Positions 23,845 through 32,315 of a stretch of DNA of 38,104 bases are shown piece after piece. The stretch covers positions 1 to 38,104 of the forward strand of contig CAAFUF010000040.1 of assembly GCA_900766135.1 (NCBI GenBank). The letters are read 5' to 3'. The notes below the pieces were generated by a model. That model was not told the origin of the DNA, searched no databases, and saw nothing but the letters and a program-made list of their open reading frames with translations. This stretch comes from Paenibacillaceae bacterium. Lineage in GTDB: Bacteria; Bacillota; Bacilli; Paenibacillales; Paenibacillaceae. Made by a program: the position numbers and the translations under genes. Positions within the stretch are counted from its first letter, which is position 1, and each line of letters starts with the position of its first letter.

Positions 23845-24804
23845 ATGGCAAATCAATCGATCAGCCCAGAGCGAGTATCTGCTGCTGCATTCAATAGAAG
23901 AGTAGGAAGAAGCCGGATAGAGCCGATTCTTTTTAATACATTTAATACGATTTTCATGATTCTCCTGGTCATTGTCACCTTATATCCCTTCTTGAACACG
24001 ATTGTCGTATCTTTGAATGCCGGCAATGATACGATCCGCGGCGGGATCTACCTGTGGCCAAGACAATTTACGCTGCAGAATTACAAGGCGGTTTTCGTAT
24101 CCGGCACGATTTATGACGCGTTTTTAATCTCGGTAGCGAGAACGGTGCTCTCAACGATTCTGAATATCTTCCTGACGACGATGTTGGCATATACGCTAAG
24201 CCGCCGGGAATACGTATTCCGTAAACCGATTACGACGATCTTTGTGTTGACGATGTATTTTAACGCCGGTTTGATTCCGGGATACTTCCTGATGAAGGAC
24301 CTGCATTTGATCAATAACTTCCTGGTTTACGTTCTGCCTTCGATGATCAGCGCGTTTAACCTGATCGTCATCCGGACTTACATCGGGACGATTCCGGAAA
24401 GCTTGATCGAGTCGGCGAGAATTGACGGCGCGGGCGATTTCAAAATCTTCTGGTCCATTATCTTCCCGCTATGTAAGCCGGTATTGGCTACGATCGCTTT
24501 GTTCGTTGCCGTAGGGGCCTGGAATTCCTGGTTTGACGCTTTCATATACACCTCCTCGAGACAGGAGCTCAGTACCCTGCAATACGAACTCATGAAGTTG
24601 TTGTCTTCCAGTATGAACGCGAACAGTAACCCGGCCGTCGCGGCAGGGGTGGGCATGACCCAGGATACCGCTTCGTCGAGGGTAACTCCGTTATCCATCC
24701 GGGCGGCGGTAACCGTCGTCGCTTCCGTTCCGATCCTGCTGGTGTATCCGTTCATGCAGAAATATTTCGTTGTAGGACTTAACGTAGGGAGTGTCAAAGA
24801 ATAA
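23845..24804 (+). CDS. ytcP: CUT1 ABC transporter permease, YtcP/LplC-like
   Basis: A 319-residue permease of the YtcP class. It shows six hydrophobic helices beginning with FNTIFMILLVIVTLYPFLNTIVVSL, the YtcP-type phrase FNAGLIPGYFLMKDLHLINNF, and the EAA-like loop ESARIDGAGDFKIFWSIIFPLCKPV. The last segment VLVYPFMQKYFVVGLNVGSVKE is characteristic of this class. It starts two bases after the first permease gene and its stop overlaps the next ATG by one base, so the three genes are translated as a unit. Confidence 0.93.
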   Translation: MANQSISPERVSAAAFNRRVGRSRIEPILFNTFNTIFMILLVIVTLYPFLNTIVVSLNAGNDTIRGGIYLWPRQFTLQNYKAVFVSGTIYDAFLISVARTVLSTILNIFLTTMLAYTLSRREYVFRKPITTIFVLTMYFNAGLIPGYFLMKDLHLINNFLVYVLPSMISAFNLIVIRTYIGTIPESLIESARIDGAGDFKIFWSIIFPLCKPVLATIALFVAVGAWNSWFDAFIYTSSRQELSTLQYELMKLLSSSMNANSNPAVAAGVGMTQDTASSRVTPLSIRAAVTVVASVPILLVYPFMQKYFVVGLNVGSVKE

Positions 24805-26348
24805 TGGTGAAGACCCCAGTTTCTTATGCGAATCCGATTTTACCCGGATTTTACCCCGACCCGAGCATCACTCGGGCCGGGGATGATTTTTATTTGGTGA
24901 ACAGTTCGTTTGAATATTTTCCCGGCGTGCCGATCTTCCGCAGCCGGGATTTGATCCGTTGGGAACAGATCGGGCATGTGCTGGACCGGCCAAGCCAACT
25001 GGATCTTCGGGACCGGTTAAGCTCGGACGGCATCTATGCGCCGACGATTCGTCATCATCACGGCGTATTTTACATGATTACGACCGATGTGCGGGGGATC
25101 GGCAACTTTTACGTGACGGCTACCGATCCCGCGGGTCCTTGGTCCGATCCGATCCGCATTCCGTATGGCGGCATCGATCCGTCGCTGTTCTTCGATGACG
25201 ACGGGAAGGTATACGTGACCGCGCAGCAGGGCGCCGACTACGATTCCCACGCCATCCAATACGAAATCGACATTGCGACCGGCCAAGCATTAAGCGAACC
25301 GGCGGTGATCTGGCGGGGGGACGGCGGGCCATGGACGGAAGGGCCGCATTTGTATAAGATCTGCGGAATGTATTACATCATGACCGCTTCGGGCGGCACT
25401 GCCAAGGAGCACCGGGAAATCATCGGCCGCGGCCCCACGCCGTACGGGCCGTTCGAGTTGTATCCGGAGCCGATCTTGACCCACCGCAGCATGGAGCATC
25501 CGATTCAATACCTCGGTCATGCGGACCTGATTGAAGACCCGAACGGGGATTGGTGGGCCGTTTTTCTCGGCGTTCGTCTGGTTGGTTCCGGCTACAGCGT
25601 GTTGGGCCGGGAAACGTTCCTGGCGCCGGTAACCTGGAACGAAGACGGCTGGCCGATGATCGATAACAACGAAGGCCTCGTACAGCTTCGGATGAGCGTG
25701 CCGCGGGTACCGGGGAGCGGTGCGGAGGACGCGGGGGAACCCTCTTTGACGGAGAAAGATGACTTCGATAGGGATACGCTTTCGCCGGCCTGGACGTTCC
25801 TTCGCAATCCGGAAGAGGACAGCTGGTCGCTGAGCGAACGTCCGGGGTGGCTCGCCTTGCGCGGGCAGGCTGCGGGGTTGAACGATGTGGCTCCGGTTGC
25901 TTTCGTCGGCAGAAGACAGCAACGGATCCTGGCGGAATGGAGTACGTTCCTGCAATTTAAAGGGATCCGGGACGGCGAAGAGGCCGGCCTCTGTGCTCGC
26001 CGCGATGAGTCCGCTCATTATGAGGTGTTTCTAACGCGGGACGACGGTCAAAACAAGGTCGTTGCCCGATTGACCGTCCGCGGGGAGACGCGAATCGCCG
26101 TGATCGTGCCCGTATATACGGACAACGTGTATTTGAAAATTCGCTCGGATGAGGGGGGCTACACGCTTTATTATTCCTTGGCCGGCCGGCAGTGGACCGA
26201 ATTGGCTTCGGAGACCGCATTGGCTTTGTCTCCCGAGGATTACGTCCGAAAGATGTGCTTTACCGGGGTCGTGGTCGGTTTATATGCATCGGGCAACGGC
26301 GCGGCATGCGAGGCTCCGGCTTGCTTCGACTGGTTCGACATCGGTTAA
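24804..26348 (+). CDS. xynB: GH43 family beta-xylosidase (with C-terminal beta-sandwich domain)
   Basis: A 514-residue glycoside hydrolase family 43 enzyme without a signal peptide, so cytoplasmic. The five-bladed propeller begins NPILPGFYPDPSITRAGDDFYLVNSSFEYFPGVPIF with the catalytic base Asp. The transition-state Asp is in GIDPSLFFDDDGK and the general acid Glu in WTEGPHLYK. From about residue 320 a concanavalin-like beta-sandwich domain (DDFDRDTLSPAWTFLRNP through YDTVVVGLYASGN-like end) completes the usual beta-xylosidase layout. It should remove xylose from xylo-oligosaccharides produced by the neighbouring GH10 and GH67 enzymes. The gene overlaps the permease stop by one base. An arabinofuranosidase activity cannot be excluded. 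Confidence 0.9.
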   Translation: MVKTPVSYANPILPGFYPDPSITRAGDDFYLVNSSFEYFPGVPIFRSRDLIRWEQIGHVLDRPSQLDLRDRLSSDGIYAPTIRHHHGVFYMITTDVRGIGNFYVTATDPAGPWSDPIRIPYGGIDPSLFFDDDGKVYVTAQQGADYDSHAIQYEIDIATGQALSEPAVIWRGDGGPWTEGPHLYKICGMYYIMTASGGTAKEHREIIGRGPTPYGPFELYPEPILTHRSMEHPIQYLGHADLIEDPNGDWWAVFLGVRLVGSGYSVLGRETFLAPVTWNEDGWPMIDNNEGLVQLRMSVPRVPGSGAEDAGEPSLTEKDDFDRDTLSPAWTFLRNPEEDSWSLSERPGWLALRGQAAGLNDVAPVAFVGRRQQRILAEWSTFLQFKGIRDGEEAGLCARRDESAHYEVFLTRDDGQNKVVARLTVRGETRIAVIVPVYTDNVYLKIRSDEGGYTLYYSLAGRQWTELASETALALSPEDYVRKMCFTGVVVGLYASGNGAACEAPACFDWFDIG

Positions 26349-26378
26349 GGCCGTGATAAGCAGAGGAGGAAATCCAAC

Positions 26379-27401
26379 ATGAGTCAAACGTTCAATTCGG
26401 TGCCGTCTTTAAAGAAGCTGTTTGAGTCGGACTTCAAGATCGGGGCAGCGGTCAAACCGTCGACAATTTGGACGCAGGAATCTCTGCTGGCCTATCATTT
26501 CAACAGCATGACCGCGGAGAACGAGATGAAATTCGCCAGCGTGCATCCGGGGGAACAGAAGTATACGTTCGAAGCCGCAGACCAACTGGTTAAATTCGCC
26601 CGGGAGCACGGCATGGCCATGCGGGGACATACGCTGGTATGGCATAACCAGACATCAGATTGGTTGTTCCATGACTCTCAGGGCGGGACGGTAAGTAAGG
26701 ATGTGCTGCTGGGGCGGGTCCGGGAGCATATTCATACCGTGGTGGGCCGCTACAAGAACGAGATCTACGCCTGGGACGTTGTCAACGAGGCGATCGCCGA
26801 CGAGGGCGAGGCACTGCTGCGCACCTCCCGGTGGACGGAGATCGCGGGCTCCGACTTTATCGCCAAAGCGTTCGAATTTGCGCATGAAGCCGATCCGCAG
26901 GCCTTATTGTTTTATAACGACTACAACGAATCGAACCCGCAGAAACGCGATAAGATCTACAGGCTCGTCCAATCGCTGCTGGAGCAAGGGGTGCCGATTC
27001 ATGGCATCGGCTTGCAGGCCCACTGGAACCTGTTTGACCCGTCGTTGGACGAGATCCGGGCAGCGATCGAGAAATATGCTTCTCTAGGGCTGCAGCTGCA
27101 ATTAACGGAGCTGGACGTATCGATGTTCCGTTTCGAAGACCGGCGAACCGATTTGACCGAACCGGAGCCGGGCATGCTGGAGCGGCAAGCCGAACGTTAT
27201 GAGGCGGTATTCCGGCTGCTGCTGGAGTATCGTGACGTGATCGGCGGAGTGACTTTTTGGGGGGCCGCGGACGATTACACCTGGCTGGACGACTTTCCGG
27301 TCCGCGGCCGGAAGAACTGGCCGTTTCTGTTCGATACCCAGCACCGTCCGAAGGCGGCGTTTGAGCGCGTTTCGGCACTGGCTGCGGAGAAACGACCATG
27401 A
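26379..27401 (+). CDS. xynA2: Intracellular GH10 endo-1,4-beta-xylanase
   Basis: A 340-residue catalytic-domain-only GH10 xylanase with no signal peptide and no carbohydrate-binding module. GH10 motifs in order are NSMTAENEMKFASVHP, RGHTLVWHNQTSDWLF, the acid/base Glu137 in AWDVVNEAI, GIGLQAHWNLF, the nucleophile Glu244 in LTELDVSMF, and GVTFWGAADDYTWLDDFP. It would cut imported xylo-oligosaccharides in the cytoplasm, including those left after glucuronic acid removal. This compact intracellular form accompanies aguA in Paenibacillus aldouronate clusters. GAGGAGG precedes ATG, and its stop overlaps the GH67 start (ATGA). Confidence 0.92.
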   Translation: MSQTFNSVPSLKKLFESDFKIGAAVKPSTIWTQESLLAYHFNSMTAENEMKFASVHPGEQKYTFEAADQLVKFAREHGMAMRGHTLVWHNQTSDWLFHDSQGGTVSKDVLLGRVREHIHTVVGRYKNEIYAWDVVNEAIADEGEALLRTSRWTEIAGSDFIAKAFEFAHEADPQALLFYNDYNESNPQKRDKIYRLVQSLLEQGVPIHGIGLQAHWNLFDPSLDEIRAAIEKYASLGLQLQLTELDVSMFRFEDRRTDLTEPEPGMLERQAERYEAVFRLLLEYRDVIGGVTFWGAADDYTWLDDFPVRGRKNWPFLFDTQHRPKAAFERVSALAAEKRP

Positions 27402-29482
27402 ACGAGAGCAGGTTATATAAAGCATGGCTCCAGTATGGGAGCAAACCATCAGGAGAACCCTTTGACGCGTACCGTCAACTGTTGGGTCGAATCGTCGTCG
27501 CGGGAGATCAGGGCGGGATTTGGACTACGGCAGTCGACGAGCTCAAATTCAGTTTGCAGGCGATGCTGGGGATCCGGCCGGAGGTGCTGAATGAAGTTCC
27601 GCTAACGGGTTCCTGTCTTATCCTCCGCACGGCGGAAGGAGCCTTGTCCGGGCTCGAGGCCGAGCGGAAAGGCTCCGAGCCGGCGAGGTGGGACACCGGG
27701 CGGGATGCTTTTACGCTGAGGGTGGTTTCGGTGGACGGCGTTTCGCGGTTGGAATTGGTTGGCGGATCGGCCAGCGGCGTGTTGTACGGCGTATTCCGCC
27801 TGCTGTTCGGCATCGCGCAGGGCTGGGAACCGGAGCGAGCAATCGCCGAGGAATGCCCGGCAAATCCGCTGCGAATGATTAATCAATGGGATAATGCCGA
27901 CGGGTCGATCGAGCGGGGATATGCGGGGACATCGATCTTTTACCGGGACGGCGAGATGGTCCAGGATCTGCGGCGCGTTCGGGATTATGCGCGTTTGCTT
28001 GCTTCGGTGGGAATCAATGCGATTTCGATCAACAACGTGAATGTGCATGAGCGGGAGACGCGGTGGATCACCGAGCAATCGCTGCCGGAGGTCGCCCGCG
28101 TGGCCGAGGTGTTTCGCGATTACGGCATTGCGTTGTTCCTGAGCATTAATTTCGCGGCACCGTTGTCTTTAGGCGAACTGAACACGGCTGATCCGTTGGA
28201 TCCGGGAGTTCGCCGGTGGTGGGCGGAAGCCGCGGAGCGGATCTACCGGCATATCCCGGATTTCGGCGGATTTGTGGTGAAGGCCGATTCGGAGCATCGC
28301 CCGGGCCCGTTCGCATACGGACGAGACCATGCCGACGGCGCGAACCTGCTGGCGGACGCCTTGGCACCGTATGGCGGGCTCGTGATCTGGCGCTGCTTCG
28401 TCTACAATTGCATGCAGGATTGGCGGGACCGCACGACGGATCGGGCCCGTGCCGCTTACGACCATTTCAAGCCGCTTGACGGCAGATTTCGCGGCAACGT
28501 GCTGCTGCAGATCAAAAACGGGCCGATGGATTTTCAGGTGCGGGAGCCGGTATCGCCGTTGTTTGGCAGAATGCGGAACACCAACCAAATGCTCGAATTC
28601 CAAATTACGCAGGAATACACCGGACAGCAGCGGCACCTGTGTTATTTGATCCCGCAGTGGAAGCAGGTGCTGGATTTCAATACGCATGCGGCGGACGCGG
28701 ATGCCGAGGTGAAACATGTGGTGGACGGAACGCTGTTCGGCATGAAATACAGCGGCGTGGCGGCGGTGTCCAACATCGGCGACGATCAAAGCTGGACCGG
28801 TCATCCGTTGGCACAGGCCAACTTGTTCGGCTATGGACGGCTGATCTGGAACCCGGAGCTCTCCGCGGAGACGATTGCCGAGGAATGGGCCAGCTTGACT
28901 TTCGGCAGCGATCCGGAGGTGACCGATCCGATCACGGACATGCTGATGGCCTCCTGGCCGATTTATGAGAGCTACACGGCGCCGCTTGGCGTAGGCTGGA
29001 TGGTGGTGCCGCATACCCACTATGGACCCGATGTGGACGGGTACGAGTATTCGCGCTGGGGGACGTATCATTTTGCCGATCGAGATGGAATTGGGGTTGA
29101 TCGGACGATCGCTACGGGGACGGGATATACGTCGCAGTATTTCAGCTTGAACAGGGAGATTTACGATTCGCTGGAACAGTGTCCGGATGAACTGCTCCTG
29201 TTCTTCCACCATGTGCCCTACAACCACCGGCTGCATTCGGGGAAAACGGTGATCCAGCATATCTATGACTCGCACTTTGCCGGGGCCGAGGCGGCGGAGG
29301 AGTTGAAGCGATCCTGGGATGCCAAGGAGCTTCGCGATCGTGTCGATCCGCTGGTGCACGCGGCGGTGGCGGACCGGCTGGCCGAACAGGCGGAACATGC
29401 CAAGCATTGGCGCGACGTCGTCAACACGTATTTTTACCGCAAATCCGGGGTGCCGGATGAACAGGGGAGAACGATTTACTAA
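27398..29482 (+). CDS. aguA: GH67 alpha-glucuronidase
   Basis: A 694-residue GH67 enzyme that removes 4-O-methylglucuronic acid from the non-reducing end of aldouronates. An N-terminal domain (LVGGSASGVLYGVFRLLFGIAQG) precedes the catalytic barrel. The barrel carries NPLRMINQWDNADGSIERGYAG, SVGINAISINNVNVH, GGFVVKADSEHRPGPFAYGRDHADGANLLADAL and ITQEYTGQQRHLCYLIPQWK, all hallmark GH67 blocks with the acidic catalytic residues. The C-terminal helical domain (GVGWMVVPHTHYGPDVDGYEYSRWGTYHFADRDGIGVDRTIATG) is complete. There is no signal peptide, so it acts inside the cell after import. It overlaps the GH10 gene by four bases and is the last gene of the operon; a strong terminator follows. Confidence 0.95.
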   Translation: MNESRLYKAWLQYGSKPSGEPFDAYRQLLGRIVVAGDQGGIWTTAVDELKFSLQAMLGIRPEVLNEVPLTGSCLILRTAEGALSGLEAERKGSEPARWDTGRDAFTLRVVSVDGVSRLELVGGSASGVLYGVFRLLFGIAQGWEPERAIAEECPANPLRMINQWDNADGSIERGYAGTSIFYRDGEMVQDLRRVRDYARLLASVGINAISINNVNVHERETRWITEQSLPEVARVAEVFRDYGIALFLSINFAAPLSLGELNTADPLDPGVRRWWAEAAERIYRHIPDFGGFVVKADSEHRPGPFAYGRDHADGANLLADALAPYGGLVIWRCFVYNCMQDWRDRTTDRARAAYDHFKPLDGRFRGNVLLQIKNGPMDFQVREPVSPLFGRMRNTNQMLEFQITQEYTGQQRHLCYLIPQWKQVLDFNTHAADADAEVKHVVDGTLFGMKYSGVAAVSNIGDDQSWTGHPLAQANLFGYGRLIWNPELSAETIAEEWASLTFGSDPEVTDPITDMLMASWPIYESYTAPLGVGWMVVPHTHYGPDVDGYEYSRWGTYHFADRDGIGVDRTIATGTGYTSQYFSLNREIYDSLEQCPDELLLFFHHVPYNHRLHSGKTVIQHIYDSHFAGAEAAEELKRSWDAKELRDRVDPLVHAAVADRLAEQAEHAKHWRDVVNTYFYRKSGVPDEQGRTIY

Positions 29483-29542
29483 ACGGTAAATCGCAAAAGG
29501 GAAAACGCTTTATTCAACGGGCGTTTTCGGTGTAGAATAGGA

Positions 29543-29573
29543 AGAGGCCCTTCTGGTTGGAAGGGCCTCTTTT
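29543..29573 (+). terminator. Terminator of the aldouronate operon
   Basis: AGAGGCCCTT (29543-29552) and AAGGGCCTCT (29561-29570) form a perfect 10-bp stem followed by TTT. A weaker hairpin, GAAAACGC with GCGTTTTC (about 29501-29528), lies between it and the aguA stop. Confidence 0.88.
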
Positions 29574-29622
29574 GAAGCATGTAGCACCTAAGGACACTTA
29601 GACATACCACACATTAGTGGTT

Positions 29623-29825
29623 GTTCAAAAAGTCATCTTCTCATCACGAAGTAGGTCAAGAAGCGGTTTCGACGTCGAATCTTGAATTCTGCCGGGCCTT
29701 CCGTTGCTCACGTAGATCCGTCTACGCTCCGCTACTCAGTCCCTAGCTTCATCCAACTCAAGCGTTTTGAAAAAACGCACTTCGGAAGCCTATGCTTCGG
29801 TGCTGAAAACCTGACTTTTTGAACT
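29623..29825. mobile_element. MITE-like 203-bp element with 13-bp terminal inverted repeats
   Basis: GTTCAAAAAGTCA (29623-29635) and TGACTTTTTGAAC (29813-29825) are exact inverted repeats 203 bp apart and enclose no plausible ORF. Inside are small hairpins: CGTAGA-TCCG-TCTACG and GCGTTTTGAAAAAACGC. It occupies most of the 412-bp gap between aguA and the aldo/keto reductase gene. The size, terminal repeats and lack of coding capacity suggest a miniature inverted-repeat transposable element. No target duplication is obvious, and no second copy was noticed in this window. Confidence 0.6.
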
Positions 29826-29894
29826 GGCGCTTGTGACTCGGAACGGTGATACCGAGAAGCAGTGCTCACAACATTTTACTAGGAGGGAAGACCG

Positions 29895-30878
29895 ATGAAA
29901 TATCGGGAGCTCGGAAATACGGGGCTGAAAGTCAGCGAGGTCAGCTTCGGCACTTGGGCCATCGGCGGCAGCTGGGGCAACACGAATGATGATGAGGCCC
30001 TGAAGGGCTTGGATAAAGCGATCGGGGAAGGCGTCAACTTCTTCGATACGGCGGATGTATACGGCGACGGGCATGCGGAGCAACTGCTCGCCAAAGCAAC
30101 CAAGGGGAAGGAAGACGACATTTATATTGCGACGAAATTTTGCCGCGCCGGCGATATCCATGACCTGGAGACGTATTCGGAAGCGCGGGTGCGGGCCTAT
30201 TGCGAAGCCAGCCTGAAACGGTTGGAACGCGAGCGCATCGACCTGTATCAGATCCATTGCCCGCCGTTGTCCGTGCTGAAGGACGGCCGGGTGTTCGAGG
30301 TGCTGGACAAGCTGCAGGCGGAGGGCAAAATCCGCCATTACGGCGTTAGCGTGGAAACGGTGGATGAAGGCTTGTTCTGCCTCGGCGTTCCGGGAGTAAA
30401 AGCGTTGCAGGTCATCCTGAACCTGTTCCGCCAAAAGCCGCTGACGCAGCTGCTGCCGAAGGCGCAGGAATCCGGCGTCGGCATTCTCGTGCGGCTTCCG
30501 CTGGCCAGCGGTCTGCTGACCGGCAAGTTCAAGCCGGACACGACGTTTGCTGCGGACGATCACCGCAGCTTTAATGCCAACGGCGAGCAATTCAACGTCG
30601 GCGAGACGTTTGCGGGCTTGCCGTTCGCCAAGGGCGTCGAGCTGGCGGCGCAGCTGGATTGGATTGCCGAAGGCCGCGGCGACATGGCCCAAGCGGCGAT
30701 GCGCTGGATTCTCGATCAGCCGGAAGTGACCTGCGTGATCCCCGGCTTCCGCAACGTGCGCCAGGTCGAGGACAACCTCGGCGCGATCGACGTGCCTTCG
30801 TTCAGCGAAGCCGAGCTGATGCGGCTGGCCGCGTTCTACCAGTCCGAGGTCGCGAAGCATATCCGCGGAGCTTACTGA
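29895..30878 (+). CDS. Aldo/keto reductase
   Basis: A 327-residue NADP(H)-dependent aldo/keto reductase of the YhdN/YccK-like group. It starts MKYRELGNTGLKVSEVSFGTWAIGGSWG. The catalytic tetrad is visible as Asp and Tyr in NFFDTADVYGDG, Lys in IYIATKF and His in YQIHCPPLS. The cofactor-binding end is VTCVIPGFRNVRQVEDNLGAI. The enzyme reduces aldehydes or sugars; the substrate is unknown. AGGAGGGA precedes ATG. It is a single gene between a MITE-like element and a repeat array. Its own promoter is not evident in the 69 bp after the element. Confidence 0.92.
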   Translation: MKYRELGNTGLKVSEVSFGTWAIGGSWGNTNDDEALKGLDKAIGEGVNFFDTADVYGDGHAEQLLAKATKGKEDDIYIATKFCRAGDIHDLETYSEARVRAYCEASLKRLERERIDLYQIHCPPLSVLKDGRVFEVLDKLQAEGKIRHYGVSVETVDEGLFCLGVPGVKALQVILNLFRQKPLTQLLPKAQESGVGILVRLPLASGLLTGKFKPDTTFAADDHRSFNANGEQFNVGETFAGLPFAKGVELAAQLDWIAEGRGDMAQAAMRWILDQPEVTCVIPGFRNVRQVEDNLGAIDVPSFSEAELMRLAAFYQSEVAKHIRGAY

Positions 30879-30943
30879 TCTTTGAGTCAGCGTCCGGCGG
30901 GTGCTCTGACTCAAGCCGGGGCCGCTCAGTTTACGCGGACGGG

Positions 30944-31138
30944 CGAAATAAGGTGAAGAAATGTTCTTATTTCGCGCGATCCGCGTCCAGGAGCCTCAAT
31001 AGAGGTGAAAAATCACCTTATTTACCGGCCGTGGCCGTAAACTTGGCGCTTTTCCCGGGAATAAGGTGAAAAAATGGCGTTATTTTCGGCCGAAAGGCCA
31101 AGATGTACGAAATAAGGTGAAATATTACCGCTATTTCG
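30944..31138. repeat. Array of four AATAAGGTGA hairpin repeats
   Basis: Four related units of about 27-31 bp occur at 30944-30974, about 30998-31024, 31060-31088 and 31108-31138. Each is an imperfect palindrome: a (CGA)AATAAGGTGA-like left arm and a TTATTTCG-like right arm. The second unit reads mostly inverted, with AGGTGA and TCACCT arms. Spacers of 20-35 bp are GC-rich and unlike each other. The whole fills the 297-bp gap between the aldo/keto reductase and the TrpD2-like gene. No gene is seen here. Its spacing is too irregular and its units too divergent for a CRISPR. Confidence 0.6.
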
Positions 31139-31153
31139 ACCGTTGCTATAGAG

Positions 31154-31196
31154 AAAGCCTCCCATCAGCCTGGAATCAGGCTTGATGGGGGGCTTT
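31154..31196. terminator. Bidirectional hairpin terminator
   Basis: AAAGCCTCCCATCAGCCTG pairs with CAGGCTTGATGGGGGGCTTT (one bulge, loop GAAT), followed by TTTT on the plus strand and AAAG-type flank on the other. It faces the aldo/keto reductase side, and the minus-strand TrpD2-like stop codon (31176-31178) lies inside it. Confidence 0.75.
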
Positions 31197-32255
31197 TGCG
31201 CGTTCCGCGGCAGCCGCCTGCTCGAGGCGCAGGGTATCGCGCCAGCTGCAGTACGTCGCCCACGGACTGCCGTCGTCCAGCAATGCTTTGCAGGTGTAGA
31301 TGCCCTCCTCGACGGAATCGACGCGCCCGGCAAGCTCCAGGCGGACCGCCCCGTTCAGCAACACCTGATTCACGTAGGCCGGATGCGCATGTCCCTGCAG
31401 CACCTGTTCGGTGACCTTCAGCTGCTTGGCCGCAGTCCAGACCGTATCGTCTTCCTCCGGCAGCGGAGTGTCCAACCCGTAAGTTTCCGGGTCGATCACC
31501 TGCAGTTTGGCTTCGCCGCCGCCTACGGCATACGTTCGCGTCGGCCGATCGATGAACAGGTCCTCCGAGCCCTGCGCCCCTTGGACGATCAATGCTCTCC
31601 GGTAATCCAACTGCTCGATGAGCTGGGCCATCCGGTCGAACACCGTGTTATGGTATACGCCGTACACCAAATAAGGCGAATCGCTGAAGTCCAGCAGCTT
31701 CTCGATCGTATTCAGGACCGTCCGCAAGCCCAGCTCCTCGCGGATCGGACGAAGATTCGCAAGCGGCGGGCACCAGACCTCCGCCGGCACGAAACGGACC
31801 CCGGCAAAATCCGCCGGGCGGGCGGCAGGCGCCCATTCCATCAACCGGCTGTCGACGCCTAATTCGCCGAGCAGATCGGTCAGGGTCACGCCCCACTTCG
31901 GCGGAAGCGGCGGGGTACCGTGCAGCGTGACGGGCAATCCTCCCGCAGCCAGGAGGAAGGAAGTGGCGAACGTCGCCATAAAGGAGGTGGTTCGGCCGTC
32001 GTAAGGTCCGGCGCAGTCCAATCCCTGCGGAATGGGCGAGCGATGGGCGTGCTTGCGGAAGACGGTCACGAACGCCTTCAGCTCGTCAACGCTTTCCAGC
32101 TTGATCCGCTGCGCCATGAAGAAGGCGCCGATTTGCGCCGGGGTCGCCTGACCACCGATCATCAGTTCGGCGGTGCTTGCGGCCTCCCCGTAGGTCAGGT
32201 CGCGGGCGCCTCTTTTGCCTCGGCCCACTTCCTTCAGGATTTCGGTCATCGTCAT
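31176..32255 (-). CDS. Anthranilate phosphoribosyltransferase-like protein (TrpD2/YbiB type)
   Basis: A 359-residue protein of the glycosyltransferase family 3 (TrpD-like) fold. The N-terminal helical domain reads GARDLTYGEAASTAELMIGGQATPAQIGAFFMAQRIKLESVDELKAF, as in TrpD. The phosphoribosyl-pyrophosphate glycine loop normally found after the first strand is altered: CAGPYDGRTTSFMATFATSFLLAAGGLPVTLHG. This points to the TrpD2/YbiB branch, whose members do not make tryptophan and in one case bind nucleic acid. No trp genes are near; it lies beside an antiterminator and the nitrite reductase operon, so a link to nitrogen regulation is inferred. Start 32255 (MTMTEIL) has AAAGGAGGGC upstream; the earlier ATG at 32282 does not. 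Confidence 0.75.
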   Translation of the reverse strand: MTMTEILKEVGRGKRGARDLTYGEAASTAELMIGGQATPAQIGAFFMAQRIKLESVDELKAFVTVFRKHAHRSPIPQGLDCAGPYDGRTTSFMATFATSFLLAAGGLPVTLHGTPPLPPKWGVTLTDLLGELGVDSRLMEWAPAARPADFAGVRFVPAEVWCPPLANLRPIREELGLRTVLNTIEKLLDFSDSPYLVYGVYHNTVFDRMAQLIEQLDYRRALIVQGAQGSEDLFIDRPTRTYAVGGGEAKLQVIDPETYGLDTPLPEEDDTVWTAAKQLKVTEQVLQGHAHPAYVNQVLLNGAVRLELAGRVDSVEEGIYTCKALLDDGSPWATYCSWRDTLRLEQAAAAERAKAPHQA

Positions 32256-32315
32256 CGGGAGCCCTCCTTTATTTGTAAGCATGGGTTGGCATTTAAAAGG
32301 ATTTTTGATAACCTC

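Noticed and set aside
28169..29407. Long minus-strand ORF of 412 codons
   Set aside because: It is antisense to the GH67 gene and has Arg/His/Pro-rich composition typical of shadow frames.
29501..29528. cre-like sequence GGAAAACGCTTTAT after aguA
   Set aside because: It misses the first and a conserved C position and is part of a hairpin at the end of the operon, where a CcpA site would have no promoter to control.
29790..30914. Minus-strand ORF of 374 codons
   Set aside because: It is antisense to the aldo/keto reductase gene and also runs into the MITE-like element; no family motif is seen.
30944..31138. Possible CRISPR array
   Set aside because: Only four units, their sequences differ markedly, one is inverted and the spacing varies (about 49-61 bp); no cas genes are near.
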